The position numbers and the translations under genes were made by a program. Below the pieces are notes generated by a model. That model was not told the origin of the DNA, did not search any database, and saw nothing but the letters and a program-made list of their open reading frames with translations. From Candidatus Gastranaerophilales bacterium (lineage in GTDB: Bacteria > Cyanobacteriota > Vampirovibrionia > Gastranaerophilales > Gastranaerophilaceae), in contig CALVAA010000010.1 of assembly GCA_944325315.1 (NCBI GenBank), forward strand, positions 1 through 64,000: 64,000 bases of DNA, given 5' to 3'. The stretch's first letter is position 1. Each line of letters starts with the position of its first letter. Below, piece after piece: positions 36,439-44,983 of this stretch.

Positions 36439-37641
36439 ATGGCTCAAATTAGAAACAGATTCGATCTACAAAACTCACTTCAAGAAGACGAGGTAAAGAC
36501 ACAAAAAAAATTACCTGCCTTTTTTATGGAAAAAGATGAGCTGGGCTTTTTTAAAGGCATTAGTTTATCAACAATAGTCCATATAATTTTAGCCATACTT
36601 ATTATTTCAATTGCAGCAGTAAATGACTTATTTTTTTCATTTTTGCCAAAGCCCGAACTCCCCAAAAGAGATATAGAATTTAAACTCGTACAAGGGGAAT
36701 CCAAACCTCCAATAAATAAAAATACAAAAATAAGATCAGACAGAGATTCACAAGCAGGCGGAAAACATGACCCTAAAAAAGCAGTTTCGCAACCTTCAAG
36801 TTTGCCTGCAAAAAAACAAACACCAAAAACGCAACCCGCAAAACAGACGCCAAAGCCGGCCAAAGCTCAAAATAAACCAACAAAACAACCTGTAAAACAA
36901 CCGGTAAAACAACCGGTAAGACAACCTGTTAAACCACAACCAAAAACAGCTCAAAAACCGACTCCGATTAAAGCTCCTACAGCTAAACCAACGATAAAGC
37001 CAACATACAAACCAAATAAAATAAGTGCACCAAGCGCACCAAAAATCACAAACGCCCCAAAAAGCCCATTCAATATACCTGTTGCACCGACAAAAGCACC
37101 TGTGGGAACAACATACAAACCCCAAGGTTCAACTACAGGAGGGGTAGGTTCTTCAAGAGGAACATCAAACAGCGCCCCTGCACCAAAATTTAGCTCATCA
37201 GGAGGCTCAGGTTCAAGAGGAAGTTCTGCGGGCTCATCTGGACAAGGCTCAAGATACGCATCAAGAGGCTCAAGCGGAGGATATGGAGCAGGAAACCCAA
37301 GCCCCGGCAACCCAAACGGAGCACCGGGCATAGATGCCCTGAGACAACCAAACTGGGGCCCTTATATGAGAGATTTAGAACAAAGAATAAAAAGAAATTG
37401 GTCACCTCCCAAAGGCGACAGTTCAAAACGTGTAGTAATAGTTTTTTCAATAGGACGAGACGGCAGATTACTGTCTCACAAAGTTACCAAATCTTCAGGT
37501 GTACCTCTTGTAGACAGAGCAGCAATGAGTGCAATAGAATTAACTGCGCCGTTTAGACCGCTTCCTCCCGAATTTAAAGGACAGTCAGTTCCTATAGAAT
37601 TTACTTTTGATTACAATGTTCTAAACAGTATTTTAAGATAA
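36439..37641 (+). CDS. tonB: TonB/TolA-like energy transducer
   Basis: A 400-residue protein that links the inner-membrane ExbB/ExbD motor to something in the outer envelope. A cytoplasmic N-terminus (1-43) precedes a transmembrane helix (about 44-66, LSTIVHIILAILIISIAAV). A long periplasmic spacer follows: Lys/Pro/Thr-rich (about 100-205) with a KQPV repeat, then Gly/Ser-rich (about 215-295). The C-terminal domain (about 305-400) has RIKRNWSPPKGD, VVIVFSIGRDGRL, SGVPLVDRAAMSAI and PFRPLPPEF, all typical of TonB-family ends. No TonB box receptor is encoded in the window. It stands directly before exbB. Confidence 0.88.
   Translation: MAQIRNRFDLQNSLQEDEVKTQKKLPAFFMEKDELGFFKGISLSTIVHIILAILIISIAAVNDLFFSFLPKPELPKRDIEFKLVQGESKPPINKNTKIRSDRDSQAGGKHDPKKAVSQPSSLPAKKQTPKTQPAKQTPKPAKAQNKPTKQPVKQPVKQPVRQPVKPQPKTAQKPTPIKAPTAKPTIKPTYKPNKISAPSAPKITNAPKSPFNIPVAPTKAPVGTTYKPQGSTTGGVGSSRGTSNSAPAPKFSSSGGSGSRGSSAGSSGQGSRYASRGSSGGYGAGNPSPGNPNGAPGIDALRQPNWGPYMRDLEQRIKRNWSPPKGDSSKRVVIVFSIGRDGRLLSHKVTKSSGVPLVDRAAMSAIELTAPFRPLPPEFKGQSVPIEFTFDYNVLNSILR
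36883..36930 (+). repeat. 12-bp tandem repeat in tonB spacer
   Basis: Four consecutive near-identical 12-base units encode KQPV, KQPV, KQPV and RQPV in the extended Lys/Pro spacer of the TonB-like protein. Unit number may vary between strains. Confidence 0.7.
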
Positions 37642-37667
37642 CAAAATAGAAAAATGAGGATACAAAA

Positions 37668-38315
37668 ATGGATTTAATGTTGAAAGCAATTGCGCAAGAC
37701 TGGGCAGTGTTAACCCCGATATTCATTTGTTCAATCTTGGTTGTTTATGCGGCAATTAACAGGATAATGTACTACAAAAAAAATGAAAGAAATATTTCAG
37801 AATTCATTCCAAACTTACAAAAAGCTCTTGTTAAAAATAACATAGCAGCCGCTCAAAGATTATCGGTGCAGCTTGGCGGGATAATTTCCGAGATGGTAGA
37901 TGAAGCTTTAAGAATATACACGGAACAAAAGGCCGGATTCTCAAGAGCTTATGATATATCTGCTTCCCTTGCAACAAGAAAGCTTGAACGTCATTTAACA
38001 ATTCTTGGAACAATTGGCGGTGTTGCTCCGTTTTTAGGCTTATTTGGTACTGTTGTAAGAATTTTATACACTTTCCAGGATTTAGCAACACAAGGCAATC
38101 AATCAGCAGCGGTTGCAACAGGTATTGCTTCTGCACTTATTGCAACAGCTCTTGGCTTAGGGGTTGCTATTGTTGCGGTTATTTTATTTAACTATTTCCA
38201 AACGGTTGTTGCACGTTTTGAATCAGACTTCAAACTTATTAAACTTGTATTTTTAAGCTTTATTGACTCAGACGAGGAAGTAACCGTAGACAATAACAAT
38301 TCAATTGCTCTATAG
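37668..38315 (+). CDS. exbB: ExbB/TolQ/MotA-family proton channel
   Basis: A 215-residue inner-membrane protein with three membrane segments: about 15-35 (VLTPIFICSILVVYAAI), 115-135 and 145-175. The family block LGTIGGVAPFLGLFGTVVRILYTF is followed by ATGIASALIATALGLGVAIVAVILFN, the transmembrane pair that forms the pentamer around ExbD. It drives TonB-family transducers with the proton motive force. Overlaps and spacing place it in one operon with tonB and both exbD genes. Confidence 0.95.
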   Translation: MDLMLKAIAQDWAVLTPIFICSILVVYAAINRIMYYKKNERNISEFIPNLQKALVKNNIAAAQRLSVQLGGIISEMVDEALRIYTEQKAGFSRAYDISASLATRKLERHLTILGTIGGVAPFLGLFGTVVRILYTFQDLATQGNQSAAVATGIASALIATALGLGVAIVAVILFNYFQTVVARFESDFKLIKLVFLSFIDSDEEVTVDNNNSIAL

Positions 38316-38328
38316 ATAGAGGTAAGAA

Positions 38329-38796
38329 ATGAACTTTGTGCAAGAAGACGGCAAAAAGAAAACTTTTAATGAAATAAATATCACACCGCTAACCGATATT
38401 TTTCTTGTGCTGTTAATCATTATGATGGTAATAGCTCCAAGTTTTCAATCGATTGATAACAATATTGAAATGCCTCAAATAAACTCGGGGCTATCAATCG
38501 AAGAAAAGAATGTAACCGTATCAATTACTAAAGACGGCTCGTTTTACTTGAATAGCGAACGAATCAACCCCGACAATTTAGAAGGAAAACTTGCTCAAAT
38601 ATCAGGTTCTGAAACAGAAAAAAAAGAAGTTGTCGTAAGAGCAGACAAACAAACAAAAAGTTGCGAAATTATGAAAGTAATGAAAGCAGCTCAAAATGCC
38701 GGTTTTGAAAAATTAGTCGTAGCAGGCGAACCATTAAGCAAAAAAGAACAAAAATTATTACAGGAAAATAAAGATTCAAGCGAGGTTATCCAATAA
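38329..38796 (+). CDS. exbD: ExbD/TolR-family protein 1
   Basis: A 155-residue protein with a short cytoplasmic N-terminus, a single transmembrane helix that carries the conserved acidic residue (NITPLTDIFLVLLIIMMVIA, Asp near residue 22), and a small periplasmic domain (VTVSITKDGSFYLNSERI, VVVRADKQTKSCEIMKVM). The Asp is the proton carrier of the motor. It lies 13 bases after exbB. Its stop overlaps the start of a second exbD in TAATG. The tail (about 135-155) is Lys/Glu-rich. Confidence 0.95.
   Translation: MNFVQEDGKKKTFNEINITPLTDIFLVLLIIMMVIAPSFQSIDNNIEMPQINSGLSIEEKNVTVSITKDGSFYLNSERINPDNLEGKLAQISGSETEKKEVVVRADKQTKSCEIMKVMKAAQNAGFEKLVVAGEPLSKKEQKLLQENKDSSEVIQ
38362..38409 (+). repeat. 48-bp exact repeat, copy 1 (exbD1)
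   Basis: This 48-base stretch, coding for TFNEINITPLTDIFLV, recurs without a single difference at 38808-38855 in exbD2. Outside it the two genes differ in many codons. Confidence 0.9.
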
Positions 38797-39179
38797 TGAA
38801 AAGACAGACTTTTAATGAAATAAATATCACACCGCTAACCGATATTTTTCTTGTGTTGTTAATTTTAATGATGGTAATTGCTCCAATTTTGGACCAACAA
38901 GGACTATCGCTTGCCGTTCCTGAGTTTGTGAATGAAAATGACATAAGCAAAGAAAATAAAATTTTAACCGTAACGGTTGATGAAAACGGCAAATACATAA
39001 TTAATTCAAATGAAATACCCGAGGAGAGTCTTTTTGAAACATTAAAAGAAAATGCAAAAAATTATCCTGAGGGTCTATTAATTCAAGCAAACGGACAATC
39101 GGACCATCAAAGCGTGGTAAGCTTAATGGATAACGCCAGAAATGCCGGAATAACAAGTATTTCTATTGTTGAAATATAA
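38796..39179 (+). CDS. ExbD/TolR-family protein 2
   Basis: A 127-residue second ExbD with the same membrane helix and Asp (NITPLTDIFLVLLILMMVIAP) and a different periplasmic domain (LTVTVDENGKYIINSNEI, LLIQANGQSDHQSVVSLM). Two distinct ExbD genes beside one ExbB suggests a mixed ExbD pair in the pore of one ExbB ring. Its DNA is identical to exbD1 over 48 bases covering the helix start. The AsmA-like gene begins five bases after its stop, so co-translation is likely. Confidence 0.93.
   Translation: MKRQTFNEINITPLTDIFLVLLILMMVIAPILDQQGLSLAVPEFVNENDISKENKILTVTVDENGKYIINSNEIPEESLFETLKENAKNYPEGLLIQANGQSDHQSVVSLMDNARNAGITSISIVEI
38808..38855 (+). repeat. 48-bp exact repeat, copy 2 (exbD2)
   Basis: Second copy of the identical 48 bases found at 38362-38409. 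Spacing between copies is 446 bases, in the same direction. Confidence 0.9.
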
Positions 39180-39184
39180 TTTAG

Positions 39185-42100
39185 ATGATTTATTATAAAA
39201 AGAAAAGTTGGATTAAAAAATTAAAAAACGGAATTGAGAATTTAAACATACCTGAACTAAACGCATTCAAAGGTTTGTTTAAAAACTTTATTATTTTTAT
39301 TGTAGTTTTTTGTTTGGCTATATACTTTTCTTATCTTTTTATACTTCCAAAGTTTATAAACGAAAAAAATGTTGAAAACATCATAAACGCAGCTCTTAAA
39401 AAACAATCTGATATAGGTTTTGATGCCGTTAATTTAAAAATTAACCCGAAATACAATTTAAATATTAATCTTAGCGCAGACAAGATAAAAATTTTTCATA
39501 AAAACCAGGATAATATAACACTGAACAAAGCAGATATAGACATTAGTCTTATAACATTATTTTTTGGTTATTTGGATTTAAACAAAATAAAAGTTGAAAA
39601 AATAAGCATAAATTCGACTTTTACGAAACAGCATCGTTACTCGACTGCATCCTTTTTTAAAACAGAATTTAAAACAGAATCAAAAGGTAAGATAAAATTA
39701 AGAAATATACACATCATAGCAGACAAAATTATTTTAAAACTTTACGATGAAAATATAAACAAAAACTTTTACATTAAAACCGACAAAACAAAAATATACA
39801 TAAATAATGAAAACAAATATTCAAGAATCATTACAAAAGGAAGTATAGCATCAAATAAAAAACTTGCCGATATTAATCTTAACATATCTTTTAAAACAAG
39901 AAAAAATATTTTAAAAAAATACAAAGATATAACCGAGAAACTCAACTATAACCCTTTGTTTTACGCTGATAAGTTCAATTTTTATTCAGACATTAATGCA
40001 AATCTAAAAATCACTCCTTTAGAGAAAAAAACAGACATCATAGGAAAGGTAAATCTTAAAAATTATAGTTTTTCATTATCTGATTATAAACTTCCAAAAA
40101 ACAATTTAATGCTTATCTTTAAAGGAGACAGCATTTCAACTGACTGTGATTTTAAATTTATAAATAATCAATTCATAAAAATACAATCCAAAGCGTCAAT
40201 ATCGAAAAACAAATTTATAGAAGCTGAAATAAAATCAAATGAAATCAATCTTAAAGATTTAGATGAAATCTTAAAAGTATTTTGCAATATATTAAACTTA
40301 AAAATCGACACATCAGATTTTATCCTTTTGGGAAATATTAAGGCAAATTTATATATAAAAAGCAATTTTAAAAAAATCAACTCCAAAGGATTGCTGTTAA
40401 TTAAAAACGCCGGCTTGATACACAAAAAAACAAATTTAGCCCTTAAAAATATTAATTCAAATATAAATTTTAACAACAATAAAATAGATATCATAAATAC
40501 AAGCGCTTATATCGGTGAAGCTAAATTCTATTTAAAAGGCATTATTGACAATAACACAAACTTAAACATAGACATAAATTCAGATCTAATCAACATAGCA
40601 AAAATTATAAGCCTTGTAAAAAGCTTGCCTTTTGCGGATAAGATTAATCCGCAAATCGACAATTATTCCTTTAAAAGCGGACTTTTAAAAATCAATACGC
40701 AAATCAAAGGCAATTTGAATTTACCCGTTATTAAAACAAATTCACAGTTGAAAAACTTTAAAGTATTACTTAAAGAATACAATAATGAAATATCCCTAAA
40801 AGAAGCTTTGATAAGCATAAGCCCTCTAAAAAACAATACAGGTAACATTTTTATAAAAATACCCGGTTCGAGTATAGCTATAAATAGAGAAAATTTAAAT
40901 ATACATTCAGTAAAACTCAACTACAGCAAAGATAGTGTAACAATTGAAAAAACCCCTTTTGTTTTTAAAGGTTCTAATGGCACTTTTGAAGGAAATATTA
41001 AAACAAAACAAAAAGAATTAAATTTCAACATCCTGATAGATTCAATCAAAAACAACAAATTTATATCTTTAAACCAAAACAATCAAAGCCTTATTTCAAA
41101 TATAACATACAAAAACAAAAAGCTTTTTATTAACAGTTTAAATATTGCAGATTCTATTTATATAAACGGATTAGTAAATAATACAAATTCCAAAAATCCA
41201 AAATTTGAAAATATCAAAATTTTAATACCGAACAAAACAAGCATTAGCTTAAAAACACTCTGTACAACCCTTGATTTAAAAGGTCAAATAACACTAAATG
41301 GAAACATAAAAAACCCTTTAGCAGACGGTGAATTAAACGTATATAATTTATATAATCAAAAATTTAATTTAAAATTAAATGATGCGATTTTAAATTTTAG
41401 AAATTCAAATGTATATATAAATGCGATCAATGCAAAATTTTATGACACAAACTTCGACCTTACCGCTGAAGCAAAGTACGAAAACAATAAAATAATATTC
41501 AATTTTGTAAATATCATTGCAAATTACGTAAATCTTGATAAACTAAGCAGCTTTACAGTCAACAAAGATATTCAAAATATTGAATATGAAATAAATAATT
41601 TAAAAGGAAATATCACCTCCCTTGAAGGAGCAAATCTTCTTTTGGATTCGGTTATATTTGAAGGAAATATTAAAAATAATATTTTAAAAATCACAAATTT
41701 AAAAGCATTGGTATTCAACGGAATAATAAACGGTGAAGCGTATATTAATCTTAAAACCAACAAAGTTTTAGCGGATCTTATTTTAAAAGAGCTTAATGTA
41801 AGACATTTAACAACTGAATTTAAAGAACTTTCAATAGCTGCAAGCGGCAAATTGAGCGCACTTTTAAAAGTTGAATTTTCCGGTTTTGAATTTAGTGACA
41901 TTTTAAAAACAATCAAAGGTTATATCAAATTTAACATAGATAACGGCGAACTTTCCCAATTTGCAAAACTTGAAAGATATTTACAAGCAGGCAACATTCT
42001 TTCATCCAATATTCTTAAGTTAACTCTAAATTCGACTTTATCCGCTATAACAAAACAAAACACCGGGGATTTTAAAACAATTGAAGGAACGGTTAATTTA

Positions 42101-42502
42101 TCTGATTCCAAAGCAAGCATACAATACATTAAAACTCAAGGCTCAAATATGAGTACATATATAACAGGTAATTTTAATCTTATAAATCAATATGCAAATG
42201 TGAAAGTCTTGGGAAGAATTCCTTATTCAATGGTAAGCGTTTTTGGAAATATAGGAAAATTCAGCCTGAAAGATTCCGTAGACAAAATGAATGAAAATAC
42301 TAAAGATGTTATAAAAACAATAACCGTATCTCCTGTTGAAAAAATGATGTCTGTTGAAATTCCAAAAGAACAAACAGATAAGATTCCTCCGCTTGCATAC
42401 AAAGACCCGACGATTCCAACCAGGGAATTTATAGTATTTATAGACGGAAATATTAAAAATATAAGCTCAATAAAATATTTTAAATGGAATCTAAAAGAAT
42501 AA
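39185..42502 (+). CDS. Giant AsmA/TamB-like envelope protein 3, in the tonB-exbBD operon
   Basis: An 1105-residue protein with a basic cytoplasmic start, one transmembrane segment (about 35-58, FIIFIVVFCLAIYFSYLFIL) and a long beta-rich periplasmic part. The AsmA-like opening (NVENIINAALKKQSDIGFDAVNLKINPKYN) resembles that of protein 2. The shared C-terminal block is IKFNIDNGELSQFAKLERYL, and the protein ends with SSIKYFKWNLKE. It begins five bases after exbD2, which is the strongest evidence that it works with the TonB/ExbB/ExbD motor. A proposed role is force-driven movement of lipid or its regulation; this is inference. dnaJ follows after 65 bases. Confidence 0.8.
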   Translation: MIYYKKKSWIKKLKNGIENLNIPELNAFKGLFKNFIIFIVVFCLAIYFSYLFILPKFINEKNVENIINAALKKQSDIGFDAVNLKINPKYNLNINLSADKIKIFHKNQDNITLNKADIDISLITLFFGYLDLNKIKVEKISINSTFTKQHRYSTASFFKTEFKTESKGKIKLRNIHIIADKIILKLYDENINKNFYIKTDKTKIYINNENKYSRIITKGSIASNKKLADINLNISFKTRKNILKKYKDITEKLNYNPLFYADKFNFYSDINANLKITPLEKKTDIIGKVNLKNYSFSLSDYKLPKNNLMLIFKGDSISTDCDFKFINNQFIKIQSKASISKNKFIEAEIKSNEINLKDLDEILKVFCNILNLKIDTSDFILLGNIKANLYIKSNFKKINSKGLLLIKNAGLIHKKTNLALKNINSNINFNNNKIDIINTSAYIGEAKFYLKGIIDNNTNLNIDINSDLINIAKIISLVKSLPFADKINPQIDNYSFKSGLLKINTQIKGNLNLPVIKTNSQLKNFKVLLKEYNNEISLKEALISISPLKNNTGNIFIKIPGSSIAINRENLNIHSVKLNYSKDSVTIEKTPFVFKGSNGTFEGNIKTKQKELNFNILIDSIKNNKFISLNQNNQSLISNITYKNKKLFINSLNIADSIYINGLVNNTNSKNPKFENIKILIPNKTSISLKTLCTTLDLKGQITLNGNIKNPLADGELNVYNLYNQKFNLKLNDAILNFRNSNVYINAINAKFYDTNFDLTAEAKYENNKIIFNFVNIIANYVNLDKLSSFTVNKDIQNIEYEINNLKGNITSLEGANLLLDSVIFEGNIKNNILKITNLKALVFNGIINGEAYINLKTNKVLADLILKELNVRHLTTEFKELSIAASGKLSALLKVEFSGFEFSDILKTIKGYIKFNIDNGELSQFAKLERYLQAGNILSSNILKLTLNSTLSAITKQNTGDFKTIEGTVNLSDSKASIQYIKTQGSNMSTYITGNFNLINQYANVKVLGRIPYSMVSVFGNIGKFSLKDSVDKMNENTKDVIKTITVSPVEKMMSVEIPKEQTDKIPPLAYKDPTIPTREFIVFIDGNIKNISSIKYFKWNLKE

Positions 42503-42567
42503 TTCTAAATAGTTAAAAAATAATTAAGAACAAAGCTAAATTAAAATTTTAGTTTTATTATATAAAT

Positions 42568-43635
42568 ATGAAATACAAAGATTATTATGAAATATTATCC
42601 GTACCACGCTCGGCAAGTCAGCAGGAAATAAAATCCGCATACAGAAAACTTGCAAGAAAATATCATCCGGATGTTAACAAATCTCCTGATGCTCAAGCTA
42701 AGTTTAAAGATATAAACGAAGCTTACGAAGTTTTAGGGGATGAAAACAAAAGAAAAAGATATGACCAACTGGGCTCAGCTTGGCAACAAGGAGCAGAATT
42801 TACTCCGCCACCGGGGTTTGAAGGCTTTAATTTTTCAAATTTTGGCGGTGGTTTTTCAAGTTCACAAGGAGCACCCGGCGGTTTTTCAGACTTCTTTTCT
42901 GCAATTTTCGGCGATATAATGAGTCAACAAATGAATTCACGCCAGTCTTCACGTGCAAATTACAATAACTTTAGCGGCTTTGATTCTTTTTCAAATTACT
43001 CAGGGGGCTTCAGCAGTCAAAATCAAAGAGCAAAAACAGCGGAAAGCAAAAAAGAAGAGTCGCTCGACATTATTCAAAATGTTGTTTTAACCGTAAATGA
43101 TTTAATAAATTGCCCCAAAAAATCCGTTGTAATAAGTGCATATCAACCCTGCCAGGTATGCCACGGTTCAAAACAGGGGTTTTGCTCAAATTGTGCTGGC
43201 ACGGGAATTGAAAAGATAACAAAAAGTTTAACTTTTCAAGTGCCAAAGTTTGTTAAAGAAGGACAAAAAATCAGGTTAAAAAAAGAAGGCAAAAAAGACG
43301 CATACGGCAATATCGGTGATGTTTATCTTGTTGTAAAAATTGAAGATAAAAGCTATGAAATCAAAGATTACAATCTGATAAAAGATATTGAACTTCTGCC
43401 TTGGGAAGCAGTTTTGGGATGCGAAAAACAAATAGAAACACCAACCGGAAAAATTAAAATTAAAATTCCCAAAATGACTTCCACAGGAAAAAAACTCCGT
43501 CTGAAATCAATGGGATTACCCAAAAAAGACGGCACAAAAGGAGATTTTGAAGCAAGAATTAAAATTGTCCTAAAAGAAGATCTATCAAAAGAAGCTTTTG
43601 AATTGTATGAAAAATTAAAAAAATTAAACGCCTAA
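42568..43635 (+). CDS. DnaJ/CbpA-type co-chaperone with a reduced zinc finger
   Basis: Co-chaperone that stimulates DnaK. The N-terminal J domain (1-70) is complete, with [34 protein letters not shown] and the HPD triad. A Gly/Phe/Ser-rich stretch (about 75-155) follows. Instead of the four CxxCxGxG repeats of DnaJ there is only [19 protein letters not shown] (about 192-210), enough for one zinc. The C-terminal substrate domain has [17 protein letters not shown] and [18 protein letters not shown]. Length 355. It thus lies between type I DnaJ and type II CbpA. TATTAT ends six bases before the ATG and no Shine-Dalgarno is present. A large inverted repeat follows the stop. Confidence 0.88.
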   Translation: MKYKDYYEILSVPRSASQQEIKSAYRKLARKYHPDVNKSPDAQAKFKDINEAYEVLGDENKRKRYDQLGSAWQQGAEFTPPPGFEGFNFSNFGGGFSSSQGAPGGFSDFFSAIFGDIMSQQMNSRQSSRANYNNFSGFDSFSNYSGGFSSQNQRAKTAESKKEESLDIIQNVVLTVNDLINCPKKSVVISAYQPCQVCHGSKQGFCSNCAGTGIEKITKSLTFQVPKFVKEGQKIRLKKEGKKDAYGNIGDVYLVVKIEDKSYEIKDYNLIKDIELLPWEAVLGCEKQIETPTGKIKIKIPKMTSTGKKLRLKSMGLPKKDGTKGDFEARIKIVLKEDLSKEAFELYEKLKKLNA

Positions 43636-43763
43636 TTTTTCCCTCTATTTAAAGTACTTTATTTTTATTATACTTTTGTCTATTATAAAGATAAGTTTAA
43701 AGTTGTATAATAAAATTACTTAGGTAGATTTTATTAGTACAACTGTCTAAATAGAGGGAAAAA
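43636..43763. repeat. Nested inverted repeat between dnaJ and the VKOR gene
   Basis: Outer arms TTTTTCCCTCTATTTA (43636-43651) and its exact complement (43748-43763) are 16 bp with no mismatch. Inner arms TTTTATTATAC (43663-43673) and GTATAATAAAA (43705-43715) are 11 bp. The left arm touches the dnaJ stop. The right arm holds the GAGGGA ribosome binding site of the VKOR gene and ends on the A of its ATG. The TATAAT at 43706-43711 could be an internal -10 box. It could be a translation switch or a small mobile-element relic; no target duplication is evident. Confidence 0.7.
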
Positions 43764-44977
43764 TGGAAAATAACCAATTAAAGTTTACAAAAATTCGCTT
43801 TTTTATTTTGCTATTTTTAATTATAGTAGGAATTGTTCTTTGTATAGATTTAGGCTACATATTCTATAAAACAAACTTTTTAGACACATTCATGCCGAGT
43901 TTTTGCTCTGTTTCAAATTTAATTGACTGTGACGGTGTAGCGCAAACGTCTTATGCTCTTTCGTTCGGTGTTCCTAATGCTTTATGGGGAATACTGTTAT
44001 ATTCTGTTATGCTTATGCTTTTATTTGTAGACAGAATTCAAATTGCTTTTAAAAATACTATTTTTGACGTGTTTAAAAATCCAAAAAGTTATATTGCAAC
44101 ATTAGGGATTTTATCATTCGCAATTTCAATGATTTTGGCTTTTATTTCAATATATAAAATAGAAAAAATTTGCGTTCTTTGTTTTATGACCTATTTTATT
44201 AATCTTTTTATAGCTCTTGTTGCTGCGGATTTAAAAAGTTTTTTTATAAACGATATAAAAACCACAATCGTTGATTTTGTAGACGGTGCAAAAAACCATT
44301 TTATTCTTTTTGTGGTAGTTTTAACCGCTTTTATACTAACTCTTGTATATCTGGAAGACAGCCTGATTCTTTCGCCAAAACTTAAAAAAGAACGTGCAAT
44401 GAAAGAGTTTTATGCAGATGAAAACAAATATGCAATAAAAGGAAATATTTTAGGAAAAGAAAATTCCAAAGTTACAATAAAAATATACAGCGACTTTAAC
44501 TGTCCGTTTTGCAAAGTTGTCAATATAATGCTTCATAAGCTTGCAAAAGAAGAAGATGTTTTTATTGAAGAAATACAATACCCTCTTGATACAAGTTGCA
44601 ACAAAAAAATCGGAGGAACCTTGGGCGGGCATGAAAATTCATGTTTATATTCAAGATATGCTATTGCTGCAAAAAAACAAGGAAAATACTGGGGCGCAGC
44701 CGATGTATTATTCTATAAACATCCCTATAGCGAAGATATGATTATTGAAGAATTTAAAAAAGCCCGCTTAAATCTTGATATTGAAAAACTTAAATCAGAC
44801 GCTAACAGTCCAAGTGTATATAGCGAACTCATTCAAGATATCGAAAAAACATTCTCGCAAAACATAAATGGTACACCAACCATAGATATAAACGGCGTAA
44901 TATATCCGGGTGCGCTGCCTTATGAAGAACTTAAAAGCAAGTCTGTTCTTGCTAAAAAAAGAGCGGAAAACAACTAA
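43763..44977 (+). CDS. VKOR-DsbA fusion protein for disulfide formation
   Basis: Oxidises periplasmic thiols and passes electrons to quinone. The N-terminal VKOR half has four or five membrane helices, the loop cysteines C48 and C56 (FCSVSNLIDCDG) and the quinone-side CVLC (137-140). The C-terminal half (about 215-404) is a thioredoxin-fold DsbA/DsbG-like domain with CPFC (247-250) and cis-Pro in GTPTID. This VKOR-plus-thioredoxin fusion is known from cyanobacteria. The fused domains mean one protein both makes and receives the disulfide. The ribosome binding site lies in the right arm of a 16-bp inverted repeat. queH follows seven bases later. Confidence 0.93.
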   Translation: MENNQLKFTKIRFFILLFLIIVGIVLCIDLGYIFYKTNFLDTFMPSFCSVSNLIDCDGVAQTSYALSFGVPNALWGILLYSVMLMLLFVDRIQIAFKNTIFDVFKNPKSYIATLGILSFAISMILAFISIYKIEKICVLCFMTYFINLFIALVAADLKSFFINDIKTTIVDFVDGAKNHFILFVVVLTAFILTLVYLEDSLILSPKLKKERAMKEFYADENKYAIKGNILGKENSKVTIKIYSDFNCPFCKVVNIMLHKLAKEEDVFIEEIQYPLDTSCNKKIGGTLGGHENSCLYSRYAIAAKKQGKYWGAADVLFYKHPYSEDMIIEEFKKARLNLDIEKLKSDANSPSVYSELIQDIEKTFSQNINGTPTIDINGVIYPGALPYEELKSKSVLAKKRAENN

Positions 44978-44983
44978 GAAGTT

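Noticed and set aside
36883-36930. CRISPR-like or regulatory repeat
   Set aside because: The 12-bp units are in frame and encode the KQPV spacer of TonB; there are no unique spacers between units.
36480-37331. Long minus-strand open frames opposite tonB
   Set aside because: They arise from the Pro/Lys/Gly/Ser-rich low-complexity codons of tonB and give improbable Cys/Phe/Trp- or Pro-rich proteins without ribosome binding sites.
43636-43763. Simple intrinsic terminator of dnaJ
   Set aside because: The arms are about 96 bases apart and the second ends on the next start codon, which is not the shape of an intrinsic terminator.
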